DNA of 59,905 nucleotides, taken from an uncultured Nitrospira sp. GTDB taxonomy: Bacteria; Nitrospirota; Nitrospiria; Nitrospirales; Nitrospiraceae. A program made the position numbers and the translations under genes. The notes beneath the pieces are model-generated. The model saw only the letters and a program-made list of their open reading frames with translations, was not told the DNA's origin and did no database searches. Below are positions 16,445 through 24,442 of this stretch, piece after piece; position 1 is the first letter of the stretch; the number at the start of each line of letters is the position of its first letter. The stretch spans positions 1 through 59,905 of the forward strand of contig CABVRV010000009.1 of NCBI GenBank assembly GCA_902500755.1, in the 5' to 3' direction.

Positions 16445-16876
16445 ATGACCCATGAGCAACATCGTGTGCAGTGGCGGCTGTTAGGAACGGTTCTTTCTGT
16501 GGCGTGCCTGGCCTGGATCTGTAGCGGGATCCTTCTTGCGCAATCTGAACAGATGGTGGATGTGACCATCAAGGATTATAAGTTCGTGACGAAGCAGAGT
16601 ACGTTGCGACTGGGGTTCCCCACAGTCATCAAGGTACGGAATGAAGACGCGGAGCGACACGATTTTAGTTCAACCATGTTTGAGGGGATTCCGACTCAGA
16701 TCGAAAAGGACGGCGTCATCGTGTACGGCCGTGGTGTGGGGGGTGTCTTCCTCGACCCGAAACAGGAGGCGACTATTCGGTTTGACATGACACGACCGGG
16801 TCGGCACGTCTTTCGATGCTCCATTCACCCGACGATGAGCGGCGAGTTGCTTTTACTCAACGCGGAGGCAGTGTGA
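16445..16876 (+). CDS. Exported cupredoxin-like copper protein
   Basis: This 143-residue protein has a signal peptide (LLGTVLSVACLAWICSGILL then AQS). The cupredoxin fold shows the usual copper ligands: a His in ERHDFSS, and the C-terminal loop FRCSIHPTMSG giving Cys, His and Met. This type 1 copper layout points to a periplasmic electron carrier. GGGAGGAG precedes the ATG. The stop overlaps the GTG start of the following tandem USP. Confidence 0.82.
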   Translation: MTHEQHRVQWRLLGTVLSVACLAWICSGILLAQSEQMVDVTIKDYKFVTKQSTLRLGFPTVIKVRNEDAERHDFSSTMFEGIPTQIEKDGVIVYGRGVGGVFLDPKQEATIRFDMTRPGRHVFRCSIHPTMSGELLLLNAEAV

Positions 16877-17886
16877 CTCTGTCTAAAAGTGAGCTGAGAA
16901 TTCTCCTGGCGACCGACGGGTCGCAGGGATCGGTGGTTGCGGAGGACTATGCCTTTGCGCTGGCCCGATCATGGGGCGCCTCGCTGAGCGTCATGACTGT
17001 GTTGGAGTCCCCACCAGGGTTTGATCCGGAGAATCCCGTCAATCAACTGTATTTGACTGAGCTGATGAAACAGGCTACGAGCGCGCTGGTCACGCTGAAA
17101 GCACGGGCGGTCGATCGCGGCATTTCCGTTCACACGAGGATTGCCACAGGTATCCCAAGCGAGGAAGTCCTTTCAGCGGCGACTGGGGAAGATCCGGATC
17201 TCATCATCGTGGGCACGCGAGGGAAAACTGGCTTAGCCCATGTGTTGCTGGGAAGTACGGCCGAACGGATCATTCGGGGAGCGCCCTGTCCGGTTCTGGC
17301 CGTGCGAGGCGAAGATCCAGGCAGGAGGCTGGTTGAGCAAGGCCGACGTGACCCTGCTGATCTCGATCGGATTCTGGTGCCGGTCGATTTTTCCGACTGT
17401 TCGCTCGATGCCCTGGAGTACGGGGCGTTAGTCGCCCAACGATTGAAGGCCTCGGTGAAGATCCTTCATGTCCTAGAGCCGGTCTCATATGGACTAGACT
17501 TTACGCTCCCGCATAGGGAAAAACGGGAGTCGATCAGGATGGCGTACACGAAACGATTATCGGAGCTCGTCTCGGCGCTTGCTACTGCCGGTGTCCCATC
17601 CGAATCCCTGATCGTGGGCGGACTGCCGACTGATTCTATTCTCGATGCGGCTCGGACGCAGCCGGCTGATTTGATCGTGATAGGAACTCATGGACGCCGC
17701 GGCTTATCTCATGCGTTGTTCGGCAGTATTGCGGAGTCAGTCCTTCGGAAATCTTCGTGCCCTGTTCTGACGGTCCGGAGCCTGAAATTTCGTCCTGGCC
17801 ATCGGCGTGTCGTTTCAGATCGGTCCCATCAACCAACGTGTAACCGAGGAACACGTCATGCGAACGAGCGTCAAATCGACCAGTAA
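16873..17886 (+). CDS. Tandem-domain universal stress protein
   Basis: The GTG start at 16873 overlaps the cupredoxin stop by 4 bp and is preceded by GGAGG. The 337-residue product has two USP domains: ELRILLATDGSQGS to GTRGKTGLAHVLLGSTAERI and CPVLAVRG; then LDRILVPVDFSDCS to GTHGRRGLSHALFGSIAESVL and CPVLTVRS. Both ATP signatures are intact. About 40 C-terminal residues after the second domain look non-globular and overlap the next gene by 29 bp, so the natural stop may have been lost by a small change. Confidence 0.87.
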   Translation: MTLSKSELRILLATDGSQGSVVAEDYAFALARSWGASLSVMTVLESPPGFDPENPVNQLYLTELMKQATSALVTLKARAVDRGISVHTRIATGIPSEEVLSAATGEDPDLIIVGTRGKTGLAHVLLGSTAERIIRGAPCPVLAVRGEDPGRRLVEQGRRDPADLDRILVPVDFSDCSLDALEYGALVAQRLKASVKILHVLEPVSYGLDFTLPHREKRESIRMAYTKRLSELVSALATAGVPSESLIVGGLPTDSILDAARTQPADLIVIGTHGRRGLSHALFGSIAESVLRKSSCPVLTVRSLKFRPGHRRVVSDRSHQPTCNRGTRHANERQIDQ

Positions 17887-18083
17887 AGGGAAAGCCAAAT
17901 CCTCCTCACTCGCAGGTGTGATTGGGAGGCCTATCGAGTTACCGGACGGAATGTGGGACCGCATCTCGCGGAAAGCCTATGAACTCTGGCTGCAGCGAGG
18001 TTGCCAAGAGGGGGAACGCCATCCGCGATTGGCCTGATGCAGAGGAAATCGTCATGGAAGAGATTCATGAAGCTCGCGAGTGA
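17858..18083 (+). pseudogene. DUF2934 protein, frameshifted in a run of five G
   Basis: The start has GAGGA 7 bases upstream. The first frame encodes MWDRISRKAYELWLQRG, the typical DUF2934 core, but after the G run at 18010-18014 it goes out of frame and stops at 18037. Dropping one G restores NAIRDWPDAEEIVMEEI up to a stop at 18083, the normal end of the family. The total length is one base more than a multiple of three. DUF2934 proteins are short and of unknown function. The lesion could be natural or an error in the homopolymer. Confidence 0.75.
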
Positions 18084-19458
18084 CCAGGCGGCCGGGTTTT
18101 GGACTCCGAGACCTCCGTCCCTCGATACGGTGCTCGCGCGGCTTGAATCGCTGTCGCGCAAGCCAACATTTGCTCTGCAGCGGGAGATGGGGCTGGCGAG
18201 AGCCCTCAGACCCTACTTGGGAGGTGGTGCCGCGAGAATTGTCGCGCCGCTTGCACAAGAAACTGAGCTCGCCAACCTCTCGCTCATCTGCGATTTCTAT
18301 CCTGAAGACGGCCAGTTGTCGCTCATCGAACAACTGAGGGACGTCATCACAGAACATATCCCAGATGAAGAGCGGCGGTGGCTCGATCCGCTGAAGCATT
18401 CTTATCTCGATCTGTTGGAACTCACCTCTGTACCGAAGGCTGAGGAAGCGCTTACAGTGCAATCGCTTGGAGATCGAACCTCGTACGTGGTGCCAGGCGT
18501 TGAATCCCTCAACGATGCTGCGGTGGGCCAAGTATTGTTGACTCGCGTGGCTCGAGACCCTGATGCCGGCACATCAGGTAAAGCGGTATGGTCCGGCTGC
18601 GGCATCATCCTGCCACCGGCTGATGCCACCGCGTTGATCGAGATCACCACAGAATGGCGCCGAGAGATGGAGGTGAGTTCCGGGTCCTTTGGGTTAGGGG
18701 AGTGGCAGGAGTTCGCCAAACGCTTTGGGTATATGTTGCTCTGGGCGTTCGCGCAACTCCGCATGGACGCGTTGGTGGACGCCGTCAGCCACATTCGCTA
18801 TCGCTGTCCCGATGGCCAGCCCTATTTCTATGCCGTAGCCCTGTACGACCACCACGAGTATCGCTCCTTTGTCGATGGGTTGTCCGAGATGAACGAGCTT
18901 GAGTCGGAGAAGTCGGCGTCTTCGGCTGAAAGACAAGGCCCAGCTGGAACGTTCCCACCGGCGCGCACATGGGTCCAGCGGGATGGAAACGAAGGGTCCG
19001 ACCGTATTGTCGCCAGGGTGACGTTAACGTCGTCTCAGCTGATGGTGGAATGCGACGGACCTGAGCGGCTTGACCAGATCAAACATCGACTTGCGGCTAC
19101 GTTTGGGTTTTCACTGCATTTCCGCGATGAGACGCTCGCGCCACCGGTCAGGCAACTCTCGAGAGCCGAGCTCATGTCCGATGAACCGCCCACGTTGGTC
19201 GTGATGGGTGAAGAAGACCGCAAGCTGCTCAATCAGTTTCTGGAGAAAGCCTATTTGGAGTGGTCGGATCAACCTCATCTCGCGCTTGGTGCTCAGACCC
19301 CTCGACATGCGGCTGCGTCTCCGGATTTGCGGGGGAAGGTGGGTGAGTTGATCGAGGAAATGGAGCAGCATGATCTGGGCCATCAACGATGTGGCCAACG
19401 CGCCTTCAATTATAATCGCCTTCGCGGGCATGTAGGACTGGAGGAAAAGCCTGAGTGA
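18067..19458 (+). CDS. Uncharacterised 463-residue protein with a C-terminal P-x-L-x-L-G-x-x-T-P motif
   Basis: The ATG at 18067 is chosen because GGAAGAG precedes it; it overlaps the DUF2934 3' end by 17 bp. The protein is soluble with no signal peptide. The middle includes GDRTSYVVPGVESLND. The C-terminal ~50 residues (LNQFLEKAYLEWSDQPHLAL then GAQTPRHAA and RGKVGELIEEME) resemble a short helical tail seen on several uncharacterised bacterial proteins and MbcA/ParS-like domains. I cannot name the family with confidence. Confidence 0.65.
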   Translation: MKLASDQAAGFWTPRPPSLDTVLARLESLSRKPTFALQREMGLARALRPYLGGGAARIVAPLAQETELANLSLICDFYPEDGQLSLIEQLRDVITEHIPDEERRWLDPLKHSYLDLLELTSVPKAEEALTVQSLGDRTSYVVPGVESLNDAAVGQVLLTRVARDPDAGTSGKAVWSGCGIILPPADATALIEITTEWRREMEVSSGSFGLGEWQEFAKRFGYMLLWAFAQLRMDALVDAVSHIRYRCPDGQPYFYAVALYDHHEYRSFVDGLSEMNELESEKSASSAERQGPAGTFPPARTWVQRDGNEGSDRIVARVTLTSSQLMVECDGPERLDQIKHRLAATFGFSLHFRDETLAPPVRQLSRAELMSDEPPTLVVMGEEDRKLLNQFLEKAYLEWSDQPHLALGAQTPRHAAASPDLRGKVGELIEEMEQHDLGHQRCGQRAFNYNRLRGHVGLEEKPE

Positions 19459-19582
19459 CCCATGGTGCCAATAAAGCGGTCTACTATTGCCCTTGATGTG
19501 AGCAGTACGATCCACAACCGCACCGCTTGCCTCTTGCTGAAAGGGAGTATACAACCAAGTCGAAGACTATAGAAGAAAGTGA

Positions 19583-20863
19583 ATGGCGGTTGGGAAACAG
19601 CGTAGGGAGAAACAGGTGACGGAGCAGCGAACGATAGTCGGGATTCTCGTCGGTGGCGGGCCTGCCCCTGGGATCAATAGCGTGATCGGCGCAGCCACGA
19701 TTCGTAGTATTCTTGGAGGCTCGGACGTCCTCGGGATCATCGATGGGTTCAGGTGGCTCATGGAGGGGGGTACCGGACAAGTGCGACCGCTCTCGATCGA
19801 GGAGATCAGCCGAATCCATTTTCGTGGTGGATCCTATTTGGGCACCTCCCGGGCCAACCCGACGAAAAGTACGGAGTTGCTCGACAACGTCTTGTTCTCG
19901 CTGTCGCGGCTTGGCGTCACACGGTTGATGACGATCGGTGGGGATGACACCGCATTTTCAGCTATGAAACTAGAGGAGCGATCGGGGGGTCGTCTACAAG
20001 TCGTTCACGTTCCCAAGACGATCGATAACGATTTGGATCTTCCTTATGGTATTCCCACGTTCGGGTTTCAGACCGCCCGTCACATCGGAGTTGAGATCGT
20101 GAAGAATCTCATGGTTGACGCCCGCACCACATCACGCTGGTACTTGGTCGTGACGATGGGGCGTAAGGCCGGGCATCTAGCATTGGGTATCGGAAAGGCG
20201 GCCGGCGCCACGCTGACGATCATTCCGGAAGAGTTTGGAGACCGTCCGGTGAGGCTCCAACGGGTCGTGGATCTCTTGATAGGGGCCATCATCAAGCGTC
20301 GGGAACAGGGTCTAGCCGATGGGGTAGCGGTGTTGGCAGAAGGGTTGATCGAAATTCTTGATCCTCATGATCTGGGTGGCTTGGAGCATGTTGAGAGAGA
20401 CGAGCACGGTCATATACGCATGACCGAAGTGGATGTGGGCGACGTCTTGCGGCGGGAACTGACGAAGCAGCTTGATTTGTTGGGCTTGTCTACGACGCTT
20501 GTGGCGAAGAACGTCGGATATGAGCTCCGTTGCGCCGATCCGATCCCATACGATATCGAGTATACGCGTGATCTTGGATATTGCGCCGCGCAGTATCTAT
20601 TGGACGGGGGAACGTCGGCCATGGTTTCGATTCAGAATGGGCGGTTCACTCCCATACCATTCAAACAGATGGTGGATTCCTCCACCGGACGAACCAAAGT
20701 CAGGATGGTGGATATCGATTCACAGTCCTACCAGATCGCTCGGCAATACATGATTCGGCTCACGAAGGATGATCTAAGCAATCCGGACCTGCTGGGTCGA
20801 TACGCCGCGATGAGCGGCCTGCCCATAGAAGGGTTTAGAGAACGGTTCAGGGCAGCGCACTGA
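19583..20863 (+). CDS. pfp: Phosphofructokinase, PPi-dependent type by motif
   Basis: This 426-residue PfkA-superfamily enzyme has the phosphate-donor loop GILVGGGPAPGINSV, GGDDTAFSAMKLEE and the catalytic PKTIDNDLDLPYG. In ATP-using PFKs the second motif is GGDGT. The Asp-Asp here together with the Lys in PKTIDND is the pattern of pyrophosphate-dependent enzymes, which run reversibly between fructose-6-P and fructose-1,6-bisphosphate. A GTG at 19616 with GGAG upstream is an alternative start. It lies among stress-protein genes. Confidence 0.85.
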   Translation: MAVGKQRREKQVTEQRTIVGILVGGGPAPGINSVIGAATIRSILGGSDVLGIIDGFRWLMEGGTGQVRPLSIEEISRIHFRGGSYLGTSRANPTKSTELLDNVLFSLSRLGVTRLMTIGGDDTAFSAMKLEERSGGRLQVVHVPKTIDNDLDLPYGIPTFGFQTARHIGVEIVKNLMVDARTTSRWYLVVTMGRKAGHLALGIGKAAGATLTIIPEEFGDRPVRLQRVVDLLIGAIIKRREQGLADGVAVLAEGLIEILDPHDLGGLEHVERDEHGHIRMTEVDVGDVLRRELTKQLDLLGLSTTLVAKNVGYELRCADPIPYDIEYTRDLGYCAAQYLLDGGTSAMVSIQNGRFTPIPFKQMVDSSTGRTKVRMVDIDSQSYQIARQYMIRLTKDDLSNPDLLGRYAAMSGLPIEGFRERFRAAH

Positions 20864-20913
20864 ACACACGAGGCATATTTCGTCGAAGAATAAATGGGTG
20901 AGGGATATCCAAC

Positions 20914-21771
20914 ATGAAGATTCTAGCGGCGACGGATGGCTCAAAATACGGCAGATGGGCGATTGAATGGTTGGCGGACGTGCCGTTTATCGTGCAGCCG
21001 GTTGTTCGTGTCCTGCACGTTGTCGACGTGGCCAGTGTTCGGGCTCCGTTCATGGTCCAACCGATCATTGTCGGGGCGGAGCGCTACATCCAGTCGGAAG
21101 TAAACCGGATGGAGAAGGCCGCCAAGATGGCGAAAGAAGAGTCGGTCGCCTTGCTGGCCAAGTTAGGCTTGAATGGAGGGGGCACGGTGGAGCGAGGGGC
21201 TGTGGCCGGGACAATCATGAAATATGCGCAACGTGGAGCGACCCTTCTATCGATCGGCTCTCGTGGGCTGGATGCCTTAGATCGCTTCATGCTGGGCAGC
21301 GTCTCCAATCACGCCATCCACCACGCGCCGTGTTCTGTTCTTGTGGTGAAAGAGCGTCCTCGTCCCGTCAGACGCGTCGTTCTAGCGATCGACGGGTCGG
21401 CTGCGTCTGACAAGGCCCTTCGGTTTCTCGTGCGCCAGATCAATCCAACACCCGATGCTCCGGATCGCGAACCGGTGCTGGTCACCGTGGTGCACGCGAT
21501 GCCCTACTTGAAGTATCCAGAGGTAAAAGAGGCTGGAAAACGATTGATGCGGCGATATGGAGAGAAGCTTGCGAGCGCGGGCTTCCAGATCCGGGAGGCT
21601 CTGAGGCTAGGAAAACCGGCCGACGAAATTCTGACCGTGGCTAAACAGGAGAAGGCTGATCTGATTGTAACTGGAGCCAAAGGGCTCGGCGCGATCCGTC
21701 GCGTACTGCTCGGTAGTGTATCCACCCGTGTCGTTCAACATGCCCATTGCGGAGTGCTTGTGGTTCGCTGA
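20914..21771 (+). CDS. Tandem-domain universal stress protein
   Basis: This 285-residue protein starts MKILAATDGSKYGRWAIEWL with AGGGA upstream. Domain 1 ends with GSRGLDALDRFMLGSVSNHAI and CSVLVVKE. Domain 2 runs from RRVVLAIDGSAASDKAL to GAKGLGAIRRVLLGSVSTRV and CGVLVVR. It resembles the USP at 285-1190 in overall design. It follows the PPi-PFK gene after 50 bp on the same strand. Confidence 0.9.
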   Translation: MKILAATDGSKYGRWAIEWLADVPFIVQPVVRVLHVVDVASVRAPFMVQPIIVGAERYIQSEVNRMEKAAKMAKEESVALLAKLGLNGGGTVERGAVAGTIMKYAQRGATLLSIGSRGLDALDRFMLGSVSNHAIHHAPCSVLVVKERPRPVRRVVLAIDGSAASDKALRFLVRQINPTPDAPDREPVLVTVVHAMPYLKYPEVKEAGKRLMRRYGEKLASAGFQIREALRLGKPADEILTVAKQEKADLIVTGAKGLGAIRRVLLGSVSTRVVQHAHCGVLVVR

Positions 21772-21877
21772 TTGCCGAACCTAGGAAATGACCCAAGAGA
21801 TGGGGTTGACGGGAAAGACTAAAGCGCAATAGACTACCCCCCTCGCCGACTAACTATTAGGGAGAGAGGGGGGTTGT

Positions 21878-22555
21878 ATGTCAGCACTACCGAAGATCGA
21901 CCAGGACTCACTCCCTGATCGTTTGGTGACAGGGCTTTCAAAAATCGGTTTGGCAATGAAGAGCCGAACCTGGAGACGAAAGGGGCGACAAGGCATTGGC
22001 CCCTTACAAATCCAAGTGCTGACGTTTCTCCGGTCACGTCCGAACCATTCGGCGACGGTTTCGACAATTGCTCGGGAACTCTCCGTCAAGCTACCCACGG
22101 CCTCTGAGGTCATCCGAACCCTTGAACAAAAGCGGTTGGTCAGACGGCGACGCCGTGAAGTCGACAACCGTGTCGTGACCGTGCATCTGACCGCATTGGG
22201 GGCTAAAGCGGGTCATGTGGAAAACCGATGGCCTGAGATCTTGGCGTCGGCGACTGAAAATCTGTCGACGCAAGAACAGGTCGCCCTTCTCACGGCGCTT
22301 GTGAAACTGATTCGCGCGCTTCAGTTACAAGGAGAAATTCAGGCCGCGCGGATGTGTGTTTCCTGTGAACACTTCAGTCCACATGCCCATGGCGAATCGG
22401 ATGTGCCTCATCACTGTGGCTTCTACAACGTCGCATTTGGAGATGAGGACTTCCGCCTTGATTGCCCGGAATATGTGGAAACTTCCGAGGTGGATTCTCA
22501 CCAGACGACCAATTCTTCTGAATCGGCGAAGGTGGCCCAATCTATTCTGGTTTGA
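21878..22555 (+). CDS. MarR-type regulator with a Cys/His-rich tail
   Basis: This 225-residue protein has a winged helix-turn-helix: GPLQIQVLTFLRSRP, STIARELSVKLPTASEVIRTL and the wing RRRRREVDNRVVTVHLT. After the dimerisation helices the C-terminal region has a CVSCEHFSPHAH segment, an HHCGFYNVAFG segment and a DCPEY, enough Cys and His to bind a metal or Fe-S cluster. A redox- or metal-sensing repressor is a reasonable inference. The start is preceded by GAGAGAGGGGGG. No obvious target operon abuts it. Confidence 0.8.
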   Translation: MSALPKIDQDSLPDRLVTGLSKIGLAMKSRTWRRKGRQGIGPLQIQVLTFLRSRPNHSATVSTIARELSVKLPTASEVIRTLEQKRLVRRRRREVDNRVVTVHLTALGAKAGHVENRWPEILASATENLSTQEQVALLTALVKLIRALQLQGEIQAARMCVSCEHFSPHAHGESDVPHHCGFYNVAFGDEDFRLDCPEYVETSEVDSHQTTNSSESAKVAQSILV

Positions 22556-22577
22556 GCGTGGACGCTCACAGGTGCAG

Positions 22578-23135
22578 TTACTGCGCTGATTTCTCCGTTT
22601 GCTTGATGTAGAAGCGGCGGTCCTCCTCAATCTTCCCCGTCAGGTCTTTCAAAGCCAACCGTAGGGCTGCTTCGATAGGGACACGGTCGGAATCCGTTAC
22701 CCATCGTACTGATGAACCCGCTACGGTGTGTTCAGCACGATATGAGTTGACGGCTTGTTCCGCCTCACTCATCTCCCCTTGTAGGACGATCCGGTAATGA
22801 TAGAGACCTTGTCGGGAGGTGAGGAATAGTTTGCTGGCCACGCGAAGCGTGAAGTCACCTGGCTCACCTGAAACCGATGCAAAGGTACCGCGTTGTTGTA
22901 GATAGCCCAAGATTGCCTGGGTGAGATCGGACTGCGACCATTTCAGCAGCGTGATGCCTGGTCTATGGTCAGCGCCTTCCAGTGAGGGAGGGCTGACAAT
23001 GAGCTGAAGGCTTTGCGGAATGCTGACGGATGAAGGTTCGTCCGGAAGCGGCGCCACGTGAATTCTGTGGACACAGCTTGTGCATGCTACCCATAGAGAT
23101 AGTAGGAGAACTACGAACGGAATTGGGAAAGACAT
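22578..23135 (-). CDS. Putative lipoprotein, 185 residues
   Basis: The N-terminus MSFPIPFVVLLLSLWVAC is an export signal ending in a lipobox-like L-W-V-A-C. The mature part is rich in strands, with LTQAILGYLQQRG and FTLRVASKLFLTSRQGLYHY, which recall periplasmic lipoproteins of the ABC-transport/assembly type. The family is not recognised. It is 49 bp downstream of another lipoprotein gene on the same strand, so the two may form an envelope operon. Confidence 0.6.
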   Translation of the reverse strand: MSFPIPFVVLLLSLWVACTSCVHRIHVAPLPDEPSSVSIPQSLQLIVSPPSLEGADHRPGITLLKWSQSDLTQAILGYLQQRGTFASVSGEPGDFTLRVASKLFLTSRQGLYHYRIVLQGEMSEAEQAVNSYRAEHTVAGSSVRWVTDSDRVPIEAALRLALKDLTGKIEEDRRFYIKQTEKSAQ

Positions 23136-23184
23136 ATGCAGTTAAAAAGGGGAAATGTCCTCACCGGAGCCACAATATCAACGA

Positions 23185-23676
23185 TTAGGGAGTCAATCCA
23201 GGAGCTGGCCCTGACACGATCTCCAAGTCTTTCAAGGCTCGAACGGCCTGTTCCCGGTACGCGCGTTCTGCCGAGTCTGTATATGTATCGATCACCCGTT
23301 GATAGGATGCGCGAGCCCTCTCTGGTTGCTCCTTGATCGCGAAGTATTGCCCCAAGGCAATCCAGTTTTGAGCGGCCGTTTCTCGAGCTGTTTTCATCAG
23401 AGCGAATTCACGCTCGACCTGCGTGGTCCCTTGCACTTGCCCCCGCTTCCTGGCCGTTTCCGCCATCTGATCGGCCATGACTTCGATCTGCTCATTTTCG
23501 TGAACCGCGGCACCCACACGATTGGCCTTGAGGTGACCGTAGAAGTCTTCAACGTGAGTTTTGATGACGTCGGCTCGCCGTTGATATGAGTCTGGCGCAC
23601 AACCGGACATGATCAATACGAACAGTGCCATGACACATGTTGCTTGGAAAGAGAAGCGATGAGGCGCGATCAACAT
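23185..23676 (-). CDS. Helical lipoprotein with a TPR-like end
   Basis: This 163-residue protein has a signal peptide with lipobox LIMSGC. The rest is helical: a long amphipathic region (FYGHLKANRVGAAVHENEQ) and a C-terminal helix pair NWIALGQYFAIKEQPERARASYQRVIDTY reads like one TPR unit. GAGGG lies before the start. It probably works in the envelope with the lipoprotein encoded just downstream. Family not named. Confidence 0.65.
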   Translation of the reverse strand: MLIAPHRFSFQATCVMALFVLIMSGCAPDSYQRRADVIKTHVEDFYGHLKANRVGAAVHENEQIEVMADQMAETARKRGQVQGTTQVEREFALMKTARETAAQNWIALGQYFAIKEQPERARASYQRVIDTYTDSAERAYREQAVRALKDLEIVSGPAPGLTP

Positions 23677-23916
23677 GGACCCTCGTGGGTGAAAGTCTAA
23701 GGGCGTTTCGAACTGTTGGAGTCTAACACAGGCCTTCCCATGCGAACACTAACCCCATCGGTGGGGATTTTGAATAGTTTCTCTGATTAGGCCGACTGCA
23801 GAGGAGAAGCCACTTGAACCTCTCACGATCGCTGCGCTATCTTAACACCCGATTTCCAGGTGACGGAGAGTCTCGCGGAAGTAAAGGGTGGGCCTTCGAA
23901 AAAGGAGGAGGATGAT

Positions 23917-24342
23917 ATGGGCAAGAGCTTAAAAGGGACAAAGAGTCACGACAATCTCAAGCATGCGTTTGCAGGAGAATCACAAGCCAACCGTCGGTAT
24001 CTGTATTTTGCTCGTCGAGCGGATATTGAAGGCTATCCTGACGTTGGTGGACTCTTCCGAGATACCTCGGAGGCAGAAACCGGCCATGCCTTCGGCCACC
24101 TGGATTTCATGAAAGAGGTCGGCGATCCAGCCACGGGTGTGCCGATGGGCAACACGGATGCGAACCTCAAGTCCGCGATCGAGGGCGAAACCTACGAATA
24201 TACCCAAATGTATCCCGGGATGGCGAAGACCGCTCGGGACGAAGGGTTCCCTGAGTTAGCCGAATGGTTTGAAACGTTGGCGAAAGCCGAACGATCTCAC
24301 GCCAACCGGTTTCAGAAGGGGTTGGATAGTCTGAAAGCCTAA
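23917..24342 (+). CDS. Rubrerythrin, di-iron domain only
   Basis: This 141-residue protein has the four-helix di-iron ferritin-like domain with two E-x-x-H-type pairs: [45 protein letters not shown] and [14 protein letters not shown]. The C-terminal rubredoxin domain of classical rubrerythrin is missing. Such proteins reduce hydrogen peroxide, needing an outside electron donor. The ATG is preceded by AGGAGGAGGATG. The next two genes (Fe-S CCG protein, DUF3501) are its usual partners. Confidence 0.88.
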   Translation: MGKSLKGTKSHDNLKHAFAGESQANRRYLYFARRADIEGYPDVGGLFRDTSEAETGHAFGHLDFMKEVGDPATGVPMGNTDANLKSAIEGETYEYTQMYPGMAKTARDEGFPELAEWFETLAKAERSHANRFQKGLDSLKA

Positions 24343-24364
24343 AAGCCTGGGTATCAGCGCACGT

Positions 24365-24421
24365 TCAGCGGTCAGTTTTCGGCGACGCGGCGTGAATCCG
24401 TCGGCGAAGACTGGCCGCTGA
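24365..24421 (+). promoter_or_regulatory. Long hairpin between the rubrerythrin and Fe-S protein genes
   Basis: Arms at 24365-24387 and 24399-24421 can form a 23-position stem (20 Watson-Crick pairs, two G-U, one mismatch) with an 11-base loop. It occupies most of the 100-bp gap and is followed by GTTTTC. It could be a partial terminator or an RNA-processing or stability element setting unequal expression of the two genes. Confidence 0.6.
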
Positions 24422-24442
24422 TCGTTTTCGGAGAGATGAATT

